A stretch of DNA of 64,000 nt, taken from contig JANCIK010000001.1 of the NCBI GenBank assembly GCA_028532985.1, positions 682,001 through 746,000 of the forward strand, read 5' to 3'. The stretch is from Stropharia rugosoannulata (lineage: Eukaryota; Basidiomycota; Agaricomycetes; Agaricales; Strophariaceae). This document shows, one piece after another, positions 37,409-48,685 of the stretch (positions within the stretch are counted from its first letter, which is position 1; each line of letters begins with the position of its first letter). The notes beneath the pieces were generated by a model. The model had not been told where the DNA came from. It was given only the letters and a program-made list of their open reading frames with translations, and ran no database searches. The position numbers were made by a program, and so were the translations under genes.

Positions 37409-40302
37409 CTAGAAATGCGTTTTTGACGATGGCTGCACAAGGCGTATGCTTCCTGCGACATCGACGTCAGGCGACAACGCCACCTCGCTATCACTCTCTT
37501 CTACGCTGGTAATGGTGTCCCTTCTGACGAGTCCTCGACTTTCCTCCGCATCGTCCTTATCCAAGCCTTTAGGATACTTTTTTGGCGTTCGTATCCGTTC
37601 ACGCTCTTTTGTCTTTTCCTTCTCCACCCGCAACTTCGACGGCGCGCCCAGCGTAGACGAGCTGTTCCGGTCACTTCCGCCAGAGGCGAACAGCTGAAGC
37701 CGGGATAGTTCCTCATCGTTCCATTCGCTCGGCGATGAGTCTGTAACTGACGGGAATGTCAGCATAGTTGAGCGATCAAAAATCTCTCGCGAGTCTTTGT
37801 GTTGCGGCAGCCTAGAACCAGTCCGACTTGAGCGAGGATACATCGACGCAGGGGCGCTCTGGACAGAGTGCTCATTGGATATTGCGGGAGGAAGTACGAG
37901 AGTCTGTCCGTGACCAGGTGTGCCACGAATTGATGTTTGCGTTGGTGTGGAGGGACCAGGAGGTGGTGGGGGTAACGACGGAACAGTATCAACCAAGTTG
38001 CCCTCGCTGACAGTACTGTCACGGGCAGGCAGCGGTGGTAAGGGGGGATATTCGGAGTGAAGTAGCATGGACCCGTGTACAGCTTGTCTATGTTCATGTA
38101 TTGCAGGGGACTGAGGCTCTCCAGGTCTGCTATATTGGTGTACGACATCCTGACTATCAAATTTGATGGTTGGTCGTTTTGTCACGATCTCCGAATGAAC
38201 AGAGGGCGCCCGGAATGATGATGCATCATCTCGCGGAACGGGAGCGTCATAGAGCTGATGCCTCTTAATGCCAGATAAACCCTCTGGAGGGATGGGCATC
38301 CCTGCCGAGCTCATCCAGGACGCTGTAGCATCATAAGGTGCTGCAGCTCCCGCGGGGCGCGACCGGAAATTGGTATGATGGCTACTTTGGCTCATGCGTT
38401 TGGCGGTGCGGGCGCGAATGATACTTCCGACGGTGCCAAAAGAACCGCGTAATGTGTCCATGCCAGGATCTTCATATCCGATGAGACCTTTTTCGTCCAT
38501 AGTTTCTGTTTGGGAACGGGCTGCTTGCAAAAGCATTGTAGAACGGCGGTCCAGTTTGTTGAGTTTTTCTGGATCGACCTTGGACATTTGAAGAATAGTT
38601 ATCCCAACACAAATAACGAGGAATCCCATGACGAGTGTCAGGATTTGGTTAATGCTTGCATCCAAGCCCTTGAAGAGAACCTAAGAAGACGATGTATATG
38701 TAAGTGGAACGTAAGAAATTGATCCAAGGGACGTACAATTGTTGTAACCATGGAGAAAAATGTGACTGAAGATATGAGATGATTGACAATCAAAAAATTC
38801 AAGACATCACTCACAAATCACATAATATGTCGGTGTTACTGTAAATGCGATCGTTAGTTAAACAGCAAGATACCAGTGAAGTGAATTTACCCATAGCTAC
38901 AAAGAACAATCAGCGGCTGGTAGCGACCTTTGGCATAGCACAACTTACCGGTATTGAACAAAGCCAAAGCGACATTAAGATAATATACTTCCACCACTAA
39001 AAAACGTAAAAGATCAATACTCAATATGGTCCATACTATGTGACAAACAAAACTCACGAAGGGTGATTGCCACGAAACCAAATAAGAAATACATGAACCA
39101 GAATTTGAACTGCGTTGAAAGGGACTTGTTAGAATGTCTTAAACAACACATAGTTATGAACAATGAACATACTTGATTGTCGCCCCGGGCCGTTTGTACA
39201 ATTGCAGCTCCCAAACCAGTAGTTACACTCACTGAGATACCGCCTATCATGCTGCACACGAAGATGTACCATAGCATGTTCTTCTTGCCATATCTATGTT
39301 AAAGCCATGAATCGGGGTTTCCACAAGACATAGTTGGAAATGGTCTTACTTTGGCGCAAAATAGAATACAATCACTAGGGAAGCAGTGATGAGAACAGAG
39401 ACATAGGCAAGAAATCCGGGAGCCAGGAAAAGCTTCTCAAATTCTCTTATTTGACCAATAGTTTGTTCCGCTGGACCTAATCAGGGTAAACAGGGAACAT
39501 CGCCGTAAATACTATAATTAGCGGCAGTGGAACAACACAGGCGCACCATTGAGGGCGATGATAACAGATCCAAGCTTGAGAGGTGATTGATGGGCCCGTA
39601 AGTCTATGTGTAACGGATAGAGTGCTGTAAGGACATACGATGCACAACCCACATCCGAGCCAGCCGAAAAAGCTCAATTTCTCGTTCAGGAATATCGAAG
39701 ATAGTATGGCGCAGACGACAACCGACAAAGCGCCCAAAGGGGTCTAAAAAGTCCAAGTGAGCTCAAGCAGGAAGACCTGAGTGTTTAAGTGCAGCCTTAC
39801 AACGACAATAGCTTCCACAAAGGCGTACGCTGTGCAGGTTTGAGATTTGGTGCAGCGTAAAGGAGAGCATATATCGTACCTGCGAAGTTACACAGTTCGC
39901 CCAAGATCATCACTGTTCATAATCCTTTAGAGTCGTGCCCAACAGCCCATAATTATTACGTACTGGACATTCCTATCCACCATAGCGGCTTTTGAACACT
40001 TAATGTGGGGCAATTACGAATATATGCAAGCAACGCACTGATTTGAGATACGCGACTCCTTCTCCTAGAGCACCCGCCTGCGAGCGCAGAAGTCCCTTCT
40101 TCTTGAAAACAAAGCTCGAACCGATGAGAAGACCGCTTATTATGGCCAAGATTATCCCAACAACCTGCAGGAAAGGTTGACATCAACTACTACCCCGGAA
40201 AGGCAAGCTCGTTAGCCCTACTTTGAGACTCTTGGGGCTTTGAAGACCTTGAGATGAGGCGGATGATGTTGCGGCAGCGACTGTCGACGTCGTGGACGCC
40301 AT
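37409..40302 (-). CDS. NIPA-type magnesium transporter (701 aa, 15 exons)
   Basis: Exons from 5': 40302-40222, 40164-40039, 39988-39964, 39912-39880, 39829-39801, 39743-39639, 39574-39547, 39476-39350, 39293-39173, 39109-39058, 38996-38949, 38896-38891, 38838-38815, 38765-38737, 38680-37409. The total is 2106 nt, an exact codon multiple. Residues 28 to about 310 form the nine-helix NIPA (DUF803) core: [111 protein letters not shown]. The family moves Mg2+ across plasma or endosomal membranes. The last exon adds a roughly 390-residue Ser/Pro-rich cytosolic tail with PPLPPLPAR and PPPPPGPS tracts, probably disordered and regulatory. Exon 12 is only 6 nt (38896-38891), flanked by two 52-nt introns; leaving it out would break the frame-conserved NTAMVTPTY segment. 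Confidence 0.93.
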
Positions 40303-41459
40303 CGAGAAGATACACCGTACAATAATGAGGGGAGGAGGAATGGAGGGTAGGAGCCGCGAGTGCAACCCTGTGCAACCGCCCTCGCCACAACCGTTACCGC
40401 CGGCCGTGCCGAAAACTTCCAATTATGATCCCAATTCATTGATTCCGGCCGGACTTCCGGTCACCGCTGGTCACCGCCACTTGAACTCCATCATGTCGTT
40501 CTCGGATGTTCACTGCATTTCGCAGTTGATCTCAGCTTACGAACTGCTCTACGCCGACTGTTTACCGGTAATGACTTGGCGAGCTGACAAGAAGGATCTT
40601 AATGGGGTCAGCACATTCTCAACTTGGTCTCAACAAGCCGGTTGTTTGGTAACGGGGTACTGACTACATCAGCAGAGTTGTTCTTCTGGTAAAAAACATC
40701 TGGGTTGCCTCTGGGCTAACGGTCTAATATTGATTTCTGATTTAGTCGAAACGATATGTTGCGATATCATCAATCATACACCTGTTTGTTCGCAGCAAAT
40801 GTCAGATGGGTAATCGTGATGCAACCCCATAGTAGACAATTAGGTCGACCTTTAAACACTTCCCGGAGAAGAATACTCTCTCCAATGACTCTGGAGCCGA
40901 TACTATGCTTGTGGCAACATTTTTCGGAACTGCGGACGGTCCACGGAAGTACAGTTAAATTTATCACCGAGCAGTGGGCATTACAGGCCACCAACACAGC
41001 TTCAACCCAATCGATCACTAGACGCTACAGATGTCTGACGGGCACGCTTCTGTTCTATGCAAGATTCTATTATGAAAAATTTCGAATGTGGTTCAATGCA
41101 GCGGGTCAAGTATCGCATTAAAATGTGAGTTTATACACCTCTCGGAGAAATCTCTTCTACAATGATTCTACGAGACAACATTGCGTTTCACGAGGGTGTT
41201 TTATTGGGAACTGTGGGGGGGCCAATGGAATTAAACACAGCGGACACGGAAGGGCATTACGTGCCGCCGAACACAGCGTTCAACTCGGCCGTCACTTGTC
41301 TGTGAGACCGGGTTAAATTAGCAAGTCAGTGGCTGCGCGATGTCAATGAGCGGCAAAAATGGACAGCTCGTATAAGAAATTTAAGGAATTCAACTCATAC
41401 ATTGACTGGTTTTATGCTTACATGAGCTAATTCCTTAACTTTAGTACATTTATCCTTGT
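40303..41459. other. about 1.1 kb without a supported gene
   Basis: The left end is the NIPA promoter and the right end the 3' flank of glyoxalase I. Plus-strand frames at 40292-40663, 40756-41121 and 41125-41316 have no family match and do not splice together convincingly; they may be remnants. Confidence 0.5.
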
Positions 41460-42216
41460 TTACAGCGTAAGGCTTCCAGGAACAACTTCAATCCAATAAC
41501 TGTAATAGCTGGTAAGTGCACAGTCAGCCATAGACTTGCTTGCACTCACCCATCTGGGTCCAGGATGAATGCAATGTGCTTCATTGTGCCATCGGTAAGC
41601 TTCTTCTTGAAAGGTACGCCAAGCTTTTCAAAGCGTTCGCATGCACTTTGGATATCGGCAACGGTGATAGCAATGTGTCCGAAGCCGCGCCCGGGATCAG
41701 AGTTTCCGCTCGCATAGCCCTTGAAGTCGGGGTCGTTTTCAGTTCCGTGATTATGGGTCAACTCAAGAATGCCTGGGAGCGATACTATTAATCACAGAGA
41801 AGCAATGGGTAGAGGATATCTCTAACCTTCACGGCTGAAGCGCGATGCCTCTTTCTCTTCCGGGGTCAAATCGCGGCCGTCGTGGTTGAATGCAAGGAAA
41901 TAGAGAGTGAAAGATTCGAACTTTTTCTCTTCATAAATCGCTCAGTTCGGTTGGACCGGCACGGGCAACTCGTATGATGGCATACCAGACAGGAGATCCA
42001 TTCCAATGACCTACGATGTCATGATCTGGTCAATGTATGTCCTACTAATACAAATGGATTTCTCACATCTTGGTAGAAGGGAAGGGACACCTTAGGATCC
42101 TTGATACGGAGCATGGTGTGGTTGAACTGATGGCAAGACGATAAGCTCATCTAACCTCGAAAGTGGCGCAACTACGACTTCACCTTGAAGCTAGCGGTCT
42201 CTGCGGTGCGAGGCAT
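41460..42216 (-). CDS. GLO1: glyoxalase I (lactoylglutathione lyase), 160 aa, 6 exons
   Basis: Exons from 5': 42216-42184, 42126-42067, 42010-41986, 41928-41827, 41772-41550, 41499-41460; introns 50-57 nt. The enzyme isomerises the methylglyoxal-glutathione hemithioacetal to S-lactoylglutathione in the cytosol, removing a toxic by-product of glycolysis. All four expected metal ligands are visible: His14 in FNHTMLRIK, Glu77 in GILELTHN, His106 in GRGFGHIAI and Glu152 in YWIEVV. The [10 protein letters not shown] and DPDGYWIEVVP segments are typical of the eukaryotic single-domain enzyme. It has one glyoxalase unit, unlike the fused double-domain yeast Glo1. [11 protein letters not shown] is encoded by the first exon. 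The 393-bp gap to the divergent HET gene probably holds both promoters. Confidence 0.95.
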
Positions 42217-42609
42217 GGTGGTGGGAGTGGTAAAGGAGAATTCCTTGTCCCACCATTCTCTTCCGTCTATTTAAGTATCGTTGATGAAATGGTAATGACG
42301 TCTTTAGTCATCTAATCTAGCCGTCGCCGCGTTGCCGCGGGTCAACGTGCAGATCAGCCTACCGTTATCTGGTATGGCTTTAAACAGTACGCCATCCTTG
42401 TGGTCGTGGGGATAGGCGGACATTCCAATGGTACTTATATGTTGTTTCTACGCGAACTGAGCTCAGGCTAACGAACATTTCTCATCCAAGGCCGTCGAAA
42501 ACTCGCATTGAGCACACGTCAAGTCTTTATATCTCTCATCTGTGGCTGATCTCTAGAAGGTTCCAGAGTCGCTATCCCAAATCGTCTCTTATCGTCTACT
42601 GCATTTGTC
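42217..42609. promoter_or_regulatory. divergent promoter region between GLO1 and the HET gene
   Basis: 393 bp separate the two start codons (42216 minus, 42610 plus). No TATA box or named operator is clear. The assignment rests on gene orientation only. Confidence 0.45.
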
Positions 42610-44325
42610 ATGGCAGAGCTTCCTGCAGAGATCAGCGATGCACTTCGAACACATGTATTCGACCGGATGCCTATTCGCCTGCTCAAGATTTCGCAATCGA
42701 GTTCGAGCTCAAGACCGTTTGAGATTGTGGATCGAATAGGAACGCTCAACCATATCAGAGAGAAGATAGGTACTATCAGTACTGCCACGTTTGATGAAAT
42801 GGTCGAGGAAAAGCGGCAGTCCAACCCGGGGGCATCGCGGTTTGACTTGACACGTCCAATTATCCTTGATTTGATAACAAAACATGCACAGTATGCGATA
42901 CTCTCTCATACTTGGCTTCAGGACGGGTCAGAGGTTACATTCCACGATTATCAAGATCCCACTCGGTTCAAGGCCATACAGGATGTGCGAGGCGAAGGGT
43001 ATAAAAAGCTGGAGAAATTTTGCGAGGTGACCCAACACGAATACGGAATGACGCTCGCATGGATGGACACCATTTGTATCAACAAGGAGAGTAGCTCGGA
43101 ACTGGACGAATCTTTACGTTCAATGTTCAACTGGTACCAATTTTCTACTGTTTGTATCGTCGGTCTGACGGAGACTTTGACCATCTCGGACATGGAGACG
43201 GACCGCTGGTTCACCCGAGGCTGGACATTACAAGAGCTTTTGGCGCCTACTAAAATCAAGTTCTACAACAAGTTATGGGTCCCATTGAGCAATGATGAAA
43301 ATGACAAGCAATCTGGCGTAATATTCCCCCAAAAAGCACGTCCAATTGAAGGCATGGTGCATAAAATCACCGGAATTGAACCCGAAAGGCTTTTCTTTTA
43401 CAGTGGAGCAGATGATATAGCGCCAATCTCGGAAAGGATGACCTGGGCGGCCAAGCGGCGCACGACTCGGGGGGAGGATATTGCGTATTGTCTCATGGGT
43501 ATCTTCGCTGTCAGCATTCCTGTTTCTTATGGAGAAGGTGTCGAGAGGGCTTTCTTCCGGCTGCTCGAGGCCGTTTTATCCTCTCATGAAGATGCGTTCG
43601 ACATCCTGAATTGGGGAGGCAAACCAGTTGCACGAGAATTTCATACATCTCGACTCATCCCATCATCTCCGTATTGTTACCTTCATTCGGTAGACTTTAG
43701 AACTGACATTGAAAAAGGCGCTCTTATGCCCGAGGAGCGCACAAAATATCTTCCCTTAAAACCAATGATTCTTACACATCTCGGACTGCGTGTTCGATTG
43801 CTGCTGGTCCCCACACAACTTGTTTGGCCAATAAGTGCGGAACTTACGAGGCAGGCGGCTTATGATGTTAAGATGAAGTGTCTCGGACCCGTCTGGGACA
43901 ATAATCCTGTCGACTTCAGCATAACAATGTATGACACAGATGATTACGGCGAAATACCCATACCAACATACGCCACCAACGTCTGGAGTTACTTCCATCC
44001 GTACAGGGCATCCGAAAATGAGGTCACGCTCACTTACTTCGGTTTACACATGTTTAACGAAAGCTCGAGAGTATTAGAGCTTCCTAGGCGACTGACTGCT
44101 ATCTGCCTGAAGATTGTAGTTCCGAGCTATGCAAACGGGGCATTCTCGCTAGACGATCTGTCACCCAGATACATAAAGTGGGGCTCTGTCGTGAGCACTG
44201 CAAGCCCTATTACTATCAAAGTGAACGAAGATTTTACTGGAGGGACTTTCAATAAGAAGGGTTTAATAATTGAAAAACCCAAACTAGCAGATTATGGAAT
44301 GAAGCTCCAAACATTGTATCTATAA
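42610..44325 (+). CDS. HET-domain protein (571 aa, single exon)
   Basis: HET domains occur in fungal heterokaryon-incompatibility proteins, where they trigger cell death on recognition of non-self. The motifs are in the usual order: YAILSHTW (95-102), LAWMDTICINK (149-159), SMFNWYQFSTVCIVGL (171-186) and DRWFTRGWTLQELLAP (198-213). After that comes the usual C-terminal extension with RGEDIAYCLMGIFAVSIPVS and YGEGVERAFFRLL, as in basidiomycete HET proteins of the het-e/het-d type. No NACHT, WD40 or ankyrin region follows, so this is a stand-alone HET protein. The N-terminal 90 residues start MPIRLLKI-like, a common lead-in for this family. The start at 42610 is the first ATG of the open frame. 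It is divergent from GLO1. Confidence 0.9.
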   Translation: MAELPAEISDALRTHVFDRMPIRLLKISQSSSSSRPFEIVDRIGTLNHIREKIGTISTATFDEMVEEKRQSNPGASRFDLTRPIILDLITKHAQYAILSHTWLQDGSEVTFHDYQDPTRFKAIQDVRGEGYKKLEKFCEVTQHEYGMTLAWMDTICINKESSSELDESLRSMFNWYQFSTVCIVGLTETLTISDMETDRWFTRGWTLQELLAPTKIKFYNKLWVPLSNDENDKQSGVIFPQKARPIEGMVHKITGIEPERLFFYSGADDIAPISERMTWAAKRRTTRGEDIAYCLMGIFAVSIPVSYGEGVERAFFRLLEAVLSSHEDAFDILNWGGKPVAREFHTSRLIPSSPYCYLHSVDFRTDIEKGALMPEERTKYLPLKPMILTHLGLRVRLLLVPTQLVWPISAELTRQAAYDVKMKCLGPVWDNNPVDFSITMYDTDDYGEIPIPTYATNVWSYFHPYRASENEVTLTYFGLHMFNESSRVLELPRRLTAICLKIVVPSYANGAFSLDDLSPRYIKWGSVVSTASPITIKVNEDFTGGTFNKKGLIIEKPKLADYGMKLQTLYL

Positions 44326-45004
44326 ACAATGCAATTGCAATTACCAACTACGTTTTAACGATGGATGGGTTAGTTGAAAACCCTGGTTGCTTATCAAAAT
44401 TGAATCAACTTCCAATCATATTCGGCACGAGAGCAATTAAAGGATGTTTTATTTCGACCGATGGGCCTTGCCGTGGATGCGCAATGATTTGCTAGGTTCA
44501 CATGTGATATTTGCGGCGAGATTTAGTAAGGTTATAATTTTCAATGAATAATTCTAACTGCTGTGAAATGGCACAATGTAACGAGACTACCTGGAGACAA
44601 GTACTTTAAGTACGAAGATAATAGAATCTGATCATGCAATCAAACAAAACAATGTGTACTTCTAGTTTGTGGGTCCAAACTACTGCAACCCCACAATGAT
44701 TAACGATAAATACTGTTTAAAGCTCGTCATCCAAGTACTGTGTATGTCTGCTTGATCTGAGCTTAATCTCAGCTATTTCTTCGTCGGCTGCGCAGCCCCC
44801 GAGGATGGAGGATTCGGGGCGTAACGTTTAACCCTAACGTAACGCACTTAAATAGGCGATTGCTATTTGATTGCCATGCACCAACATGCTCCATCAGAAT
44901 GCAAATTTCCTTCTTGGGATTAGTACGTTGTTTGTGCTGCGGTTGTGAACGTCGGTCTGTCTTTTGAACTCGAACTTGAACAACGTCTGTGAATTTAACT
45001 GAAA
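44326..45004. other. intergenic region upstream of F-box C
   Basis: No gene is seen. It presumably contains the 3' flank of the HET gene and the promoter of F-box C. A short tttaaccctaacg string near 44828 resembles telomere repeat sequence but is too short to interpret. Confidence 0.5.
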
Positions 45005-47326
45005 ATGGATTTCCCTAATGCTGCATTGGTGCGATGAATAGCTTTTCCAGTGTAATGACTGTCTAACCTGATCATAATTGCCGGTTTGGGCAGAGCTCGA
45101 CAAAGACCCACATCGACAAGTTTGTGAAGAATTTGTTGGGATTCGGTCAGTCCAGAGCTGGAATTGACGAAGTCCTGGAGATTAGAGAGTCACTTTCTGT
45201 TGGGAACTTTTTCCGCGGTATGATTAGGGTATCCAGGCCTATGGACGGTTATCTCGAGTCACCAGTCCCACATTTACTCGTATCGAACGACTCTCCCTCA
45301 GAAGAAGAAGCAGACATTATTCTTGCTGCAATAAATGGTGCCATGCAGAAACAGGAAGAGACCTTACTAGCGATAGATGGGTTAGACGAACTGGACCCCA
45401 TAATTCAAAGGATTCGTCGTTTTATCATAGAACATCGGAAGGTTATGTCCCCTGTCAGACGCCTACCAGCCGAGATATTGCAGACAATTTTCAGTGAATT
45501 CATATCCAAAGAGCCTCGTCCGTTGAGGCACGATCCAAGATTGGTTCTTTCACATGTCTCCCGATACTGGAGAGCAAGCGCCATTTCCTATCAGGCCCTT
45601 TGGGCCGTCTTGCCATTCATCACGCTCTCAAAATCTGTACCGAATACAAAGCAAATCATCGTCATTCTGACTGAATTTCTACGAAGATCCGAGAACATCC
45701 CTTTAACTGTGGCACTTACTGGCGGTAGAGAGCAGTCATCGAGCTCTCCTACCGACTACAGCAAGCATCCAGTCTTTCATCTCCTTATCGCACATGTCAA
45801 ACAATGGAAGAGACTCATATTGTCGACGTCGGCTGTAACTCTTAAAAATCTGGAACCAATAAATCACGGTCTAGTCAACTTGGAAAGTGTATCGTTAGAT
45901 CTTGATGAATTCTCCACACTGTGGCAAGCACATGACGAATCAGAGCAGCCGATCATCATTGACACCTTCAAAGGATTGCAAAAACTTACTCACTTCTCCG
46001 CCAAATGCAATGCCCATATACGTTTTCGCCTTTCGTTTTTACCTCTCGCAGATCTCTTAGCAACTTCTCCCATAATCACGGATTCCGTGTCGGATTTGAA
46101 AGTTCTGCCGAATTTAACAAAACTCGTTCTCGATCCTCATACGCTTTCAGAGGAATCCGTAGCATGGTTCAATTGTGTTGCATTACCAGCCCTTGAGGAG
46201 GTCTTTTTTGTATCAACCAATGGAAGCGCGTGCAGGATCCTGTCATCGATAATTTCTCGCTCCAGTAGTCCTTGTCGCATCAAACATCTTCATATCGGCA
46301 CAAACGAAATGGACAGGCGTGGATATCTTCCTGCTCTTCTCGAGAGGACTCCAGCACTTGAAACCCTATGGACAAATACACTTTGGGCATATGATGTTGA
46401 TACTCTTGCCTCACTTGACCCCGAAAGCCGCCTGGTCCCCAAGCTGAAACAGTGCTCAATTTCTATCTTTCATTACGACGATGACATTACCACGGAAAAT
46501 CTTGTTCCTGCTATTTTGCGGCTGGCCTCATCCCGCTGTAAGCCTAGCTTAACAGATCCGGAGGACGATTACATCAAATTTTTGGAGGTTACCACAAAGT
46601 CAAAGAACAGGGAAGACCTCTGGTGGACGACATGGGGCATCAATCAGAGAAAGCCATCGCTTCAGCAGAGGGACTTTGAAGGAAAGGCCTTCCTCAGAAC
46701 CAACAGTTCTTCACGCAGTTTGGAAGAGTGGTCGAAGTTACTGCCTGGTATAATCCGCAACCATTTTCAGTGTTCAAGTAGATCTGTGGACAATGGAATA
46801 TACAAATGGCTTGGAGACATATTCACTGAAATTGAAGGGATACAAGACTTTACTCCAGCGGATATTATTGTAAGTGTTCAATTGCTCATACCTGTATACT
46901 CGATCATTCATTAATGATTACAGACAACGAACATACACCAGCAATTGAAGAAGCTTTCTCTTCTTCTGGTAGACCGTTTACCAGACTTGGACGATGGCCA
47001 TTCTGCCCAAATTAATCGTATTTTTCAAAAATGGGAAGCAGCCTTCAGCATATCCATGCATAGCTTGCATTGGATGTACGAAAGCGATACAGACTGCCCG
47101 CAATCTATGGTTTACATTCACCCCGATCATGGTAAGGGTTTTCTTGAAATTATCTATTAGTCGGGTTCCTTATTATTTTCTAGATATACGTGCCATCCCA
47201 GAGAAGGCAGCCCGCTTATTCTTACAGGGATACACCAAAATCAATTTGCATGAGCTTTTCGACTGTTTTGTAGACAAAGATGTGGACTGGAATGTAGTTT
47301 CTGATCAATTAGCACCTGTCCTTTAG
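45005..47326 (+). CDS. F-box/LRR-like protein C (716 aa, 4 exons)
   Basis: Exons: 45005-45028, 45094-46869, 46924-47131, 47184-47326; introns 65, 54 and 52 nt. The tiny first exon (MDFPNAAL) is inferred from the in-frame ATG, the gtgcga donor, a ctaac branch-like site and the cag acceptor, and mirrors the short first exons of F-box A and B. The F-box is at about residues 110-170 (SPVRRLPAEILQTIFSEFIS, then LSHVSRYWRASAI). The LRR-like body has VALPALEEVFF and RLVPKLKQCSI. The 208-nt third exon and the last exon encode the tail NIHQQLKKLSLLLVDRLPDL ... SLHWMYESDT ... EKAARLFLQGYTK. Like the others it should bridge Skp1 and an unknown substrate. Confidence 0.87.
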
Positions 47327-47503
47327 GAATTGCAGATATAGCATTGCAGAACGGCTTCTGCTTTTGCATTTGTTACGATTGTTAACTATGATGCTTCCGT
47401 ATAATTATGGTACTACAATTACAATTTCCATATTATGTTACACGTATCCAAAGAAATCTCTTGTGAATCAGAAAAATGAAAGAAGCAGGACAGAAAGGGT
47501 CGT

Positions 47504-48103
47504 TTACGAAATCGTAATTTTCTTTGGCGTGGTCTCCGCAGACACCTTAGGGAAGGTTATGGTGAGCAGGCCGTTCTCCATGGAAGCCTTTATATCCTCG
47601 TCCTGCAGAACCATATGCGTTAGCACACACTCTACTTGAGCACACTGCGTTGTGTTACATACCTTGACGCCTTGGGGAAGCTGTAAGGTGCGCGATAATT
47701 TGCCGACCCGGCGCTCGCGCACGGCAAAGCCTCCTTGTTTAAAATCCTGCGAGTGCTTAGTCTCCGCAGAGACTGTGAGACGGTTATTGTGCACATCAAT
47801 CTGCACATCTTGCTTCTCCACTCCGGGAAGCTCGAAAGACGCAGTTAAGATGTTCTTCTGGGTGTCTTCATGCAGATCCATCCTTTATGCATAGTGTCAG
47901 TTCAAGGAGATGTTAATAGCAGTGGAGTAGTGCATGTAAACTTACCTAGGCTTGAAAAGCCTAACAGCACCGTCTACAGGTGCGTCCCTGCGCTGCTGTA
48001 GCTCGTTATTTGACTGACTCTGTTCGCCACGACGAGCTGAAAAGGCTTCTTCAAAGAGGCGGTCAAAGTCGTAAAAGGGCTCGTAGAAAAAGGCGTTCGA
48101 CAT
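47504..48103 (-). CDS. small heat-shock protein, Hsp20/alpha-crystallin family (158 aa, 3 exons)
   Basis: Exons from 5': 48103-47946, 47882-47663, 47602-47504; introns 63 and 60 nt. The protein is an ATP-independent chaperone that binds unfolding proteins in the cytosol. The N-terminal arm starts MSNAFFYEPFYDFDRLFEEA. The alpha-crystallin domain runs from about residue 50: TASFELPGVEKQDVQIDV, RLTVSAETK, FAVRERRVGKLSRTLQLPQG, and MENGLLTITFPK, the classical C-terminal motif. Length and layout are those of fungal Hsp16-20 proteins. Regulation is visible: a four-unit heat-shock element lies about 220 bp upstream of the start codon, with a TATA-like box between them. It lies convergently with F-box C. 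Confidence 0.95.
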
Positions 48104-48202
48104 TGGTACGGTTTAGTGGTTAAGAAGTATCGGTGTGATGGAATGAGATGAGCGACTCAAGATGTGTCAACGATGATGCTGAAGCTAACAGCGAGAAACC
48201 AT

Positions 48203-48210
48203 TACTTATA
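48203..48210 (-). promoter_or_regulatory. TATA-like box of the Hsp20 gene
   Basis: TATAAGTA on the minus strand, about 100 bp upstream of the Hsp20 start codon and between it and the heat-shock element. Confidence 0.55.
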
Positions 48211-48322
48211 CTCATACCACCAAAATGTCTAGAAAACTAAGGAAAGTGCGCGAAATGAAGATGCCATTGTATCGATACTTGTAGAAGAGACCAGAAATGA
48301 CGTTCCGAGTCAGTTAAGTGAT

Positions 48323-48340
48323 TTCGAGAACATTCGGGAA
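48323..48340. promoter_or_regulatory. heat-shock element (HSF-binding site) of the Hsp20 gene
   Basis: The sequence ttcgagaacattcgggaa has four alternating units, TTC-GAA-TTC-GAA, each separated by two bases. This is the perfect arrangement for a heat-shock factor trimer. It lies about 220 bp upstream of the minus-strand Hsp20 start. Confidence 0.85.
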
Positions 48341-48685
48341 ACGCCGCGGTACACTGTTGCCGAACTCTGCCGAATGACATTGTATATCCTTGGCAACTCA
48401 CGGCGACCACGTCAACTTTCTTTCAAGACCACGTACAATTACATAGTCTCGCACACAAGAAGGGGACACCGTATTTCGAAGCTTGATCTTCATCCAAAAC
48501 TTTAATTGACTCTGGCAAATTCAGCTTGCCCAACGACGAATGTTAATACTTTGAAGATTCTAAACTTCAAAGATCGGACGTGGTTATCACATTTATGACG
48601 GGTATCATCGGGTATATATAATCTACAAGTCAATTACAAGGGCAATAAGTCCTGAGCAGGCCCTCAAACAAAATAAACAGTCTAT

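Noticed and set aside
40756..41121. 121-codon plus-strand frame between NIPA and GLO1
   Set aside because: No domain, no splice partners and no compositional bias towards coding; listed only as intergenic.
44826..44838. tttaaccctaacg as an interstitial telomere
   Set aside because: Less than two repeat units; expected by chance.
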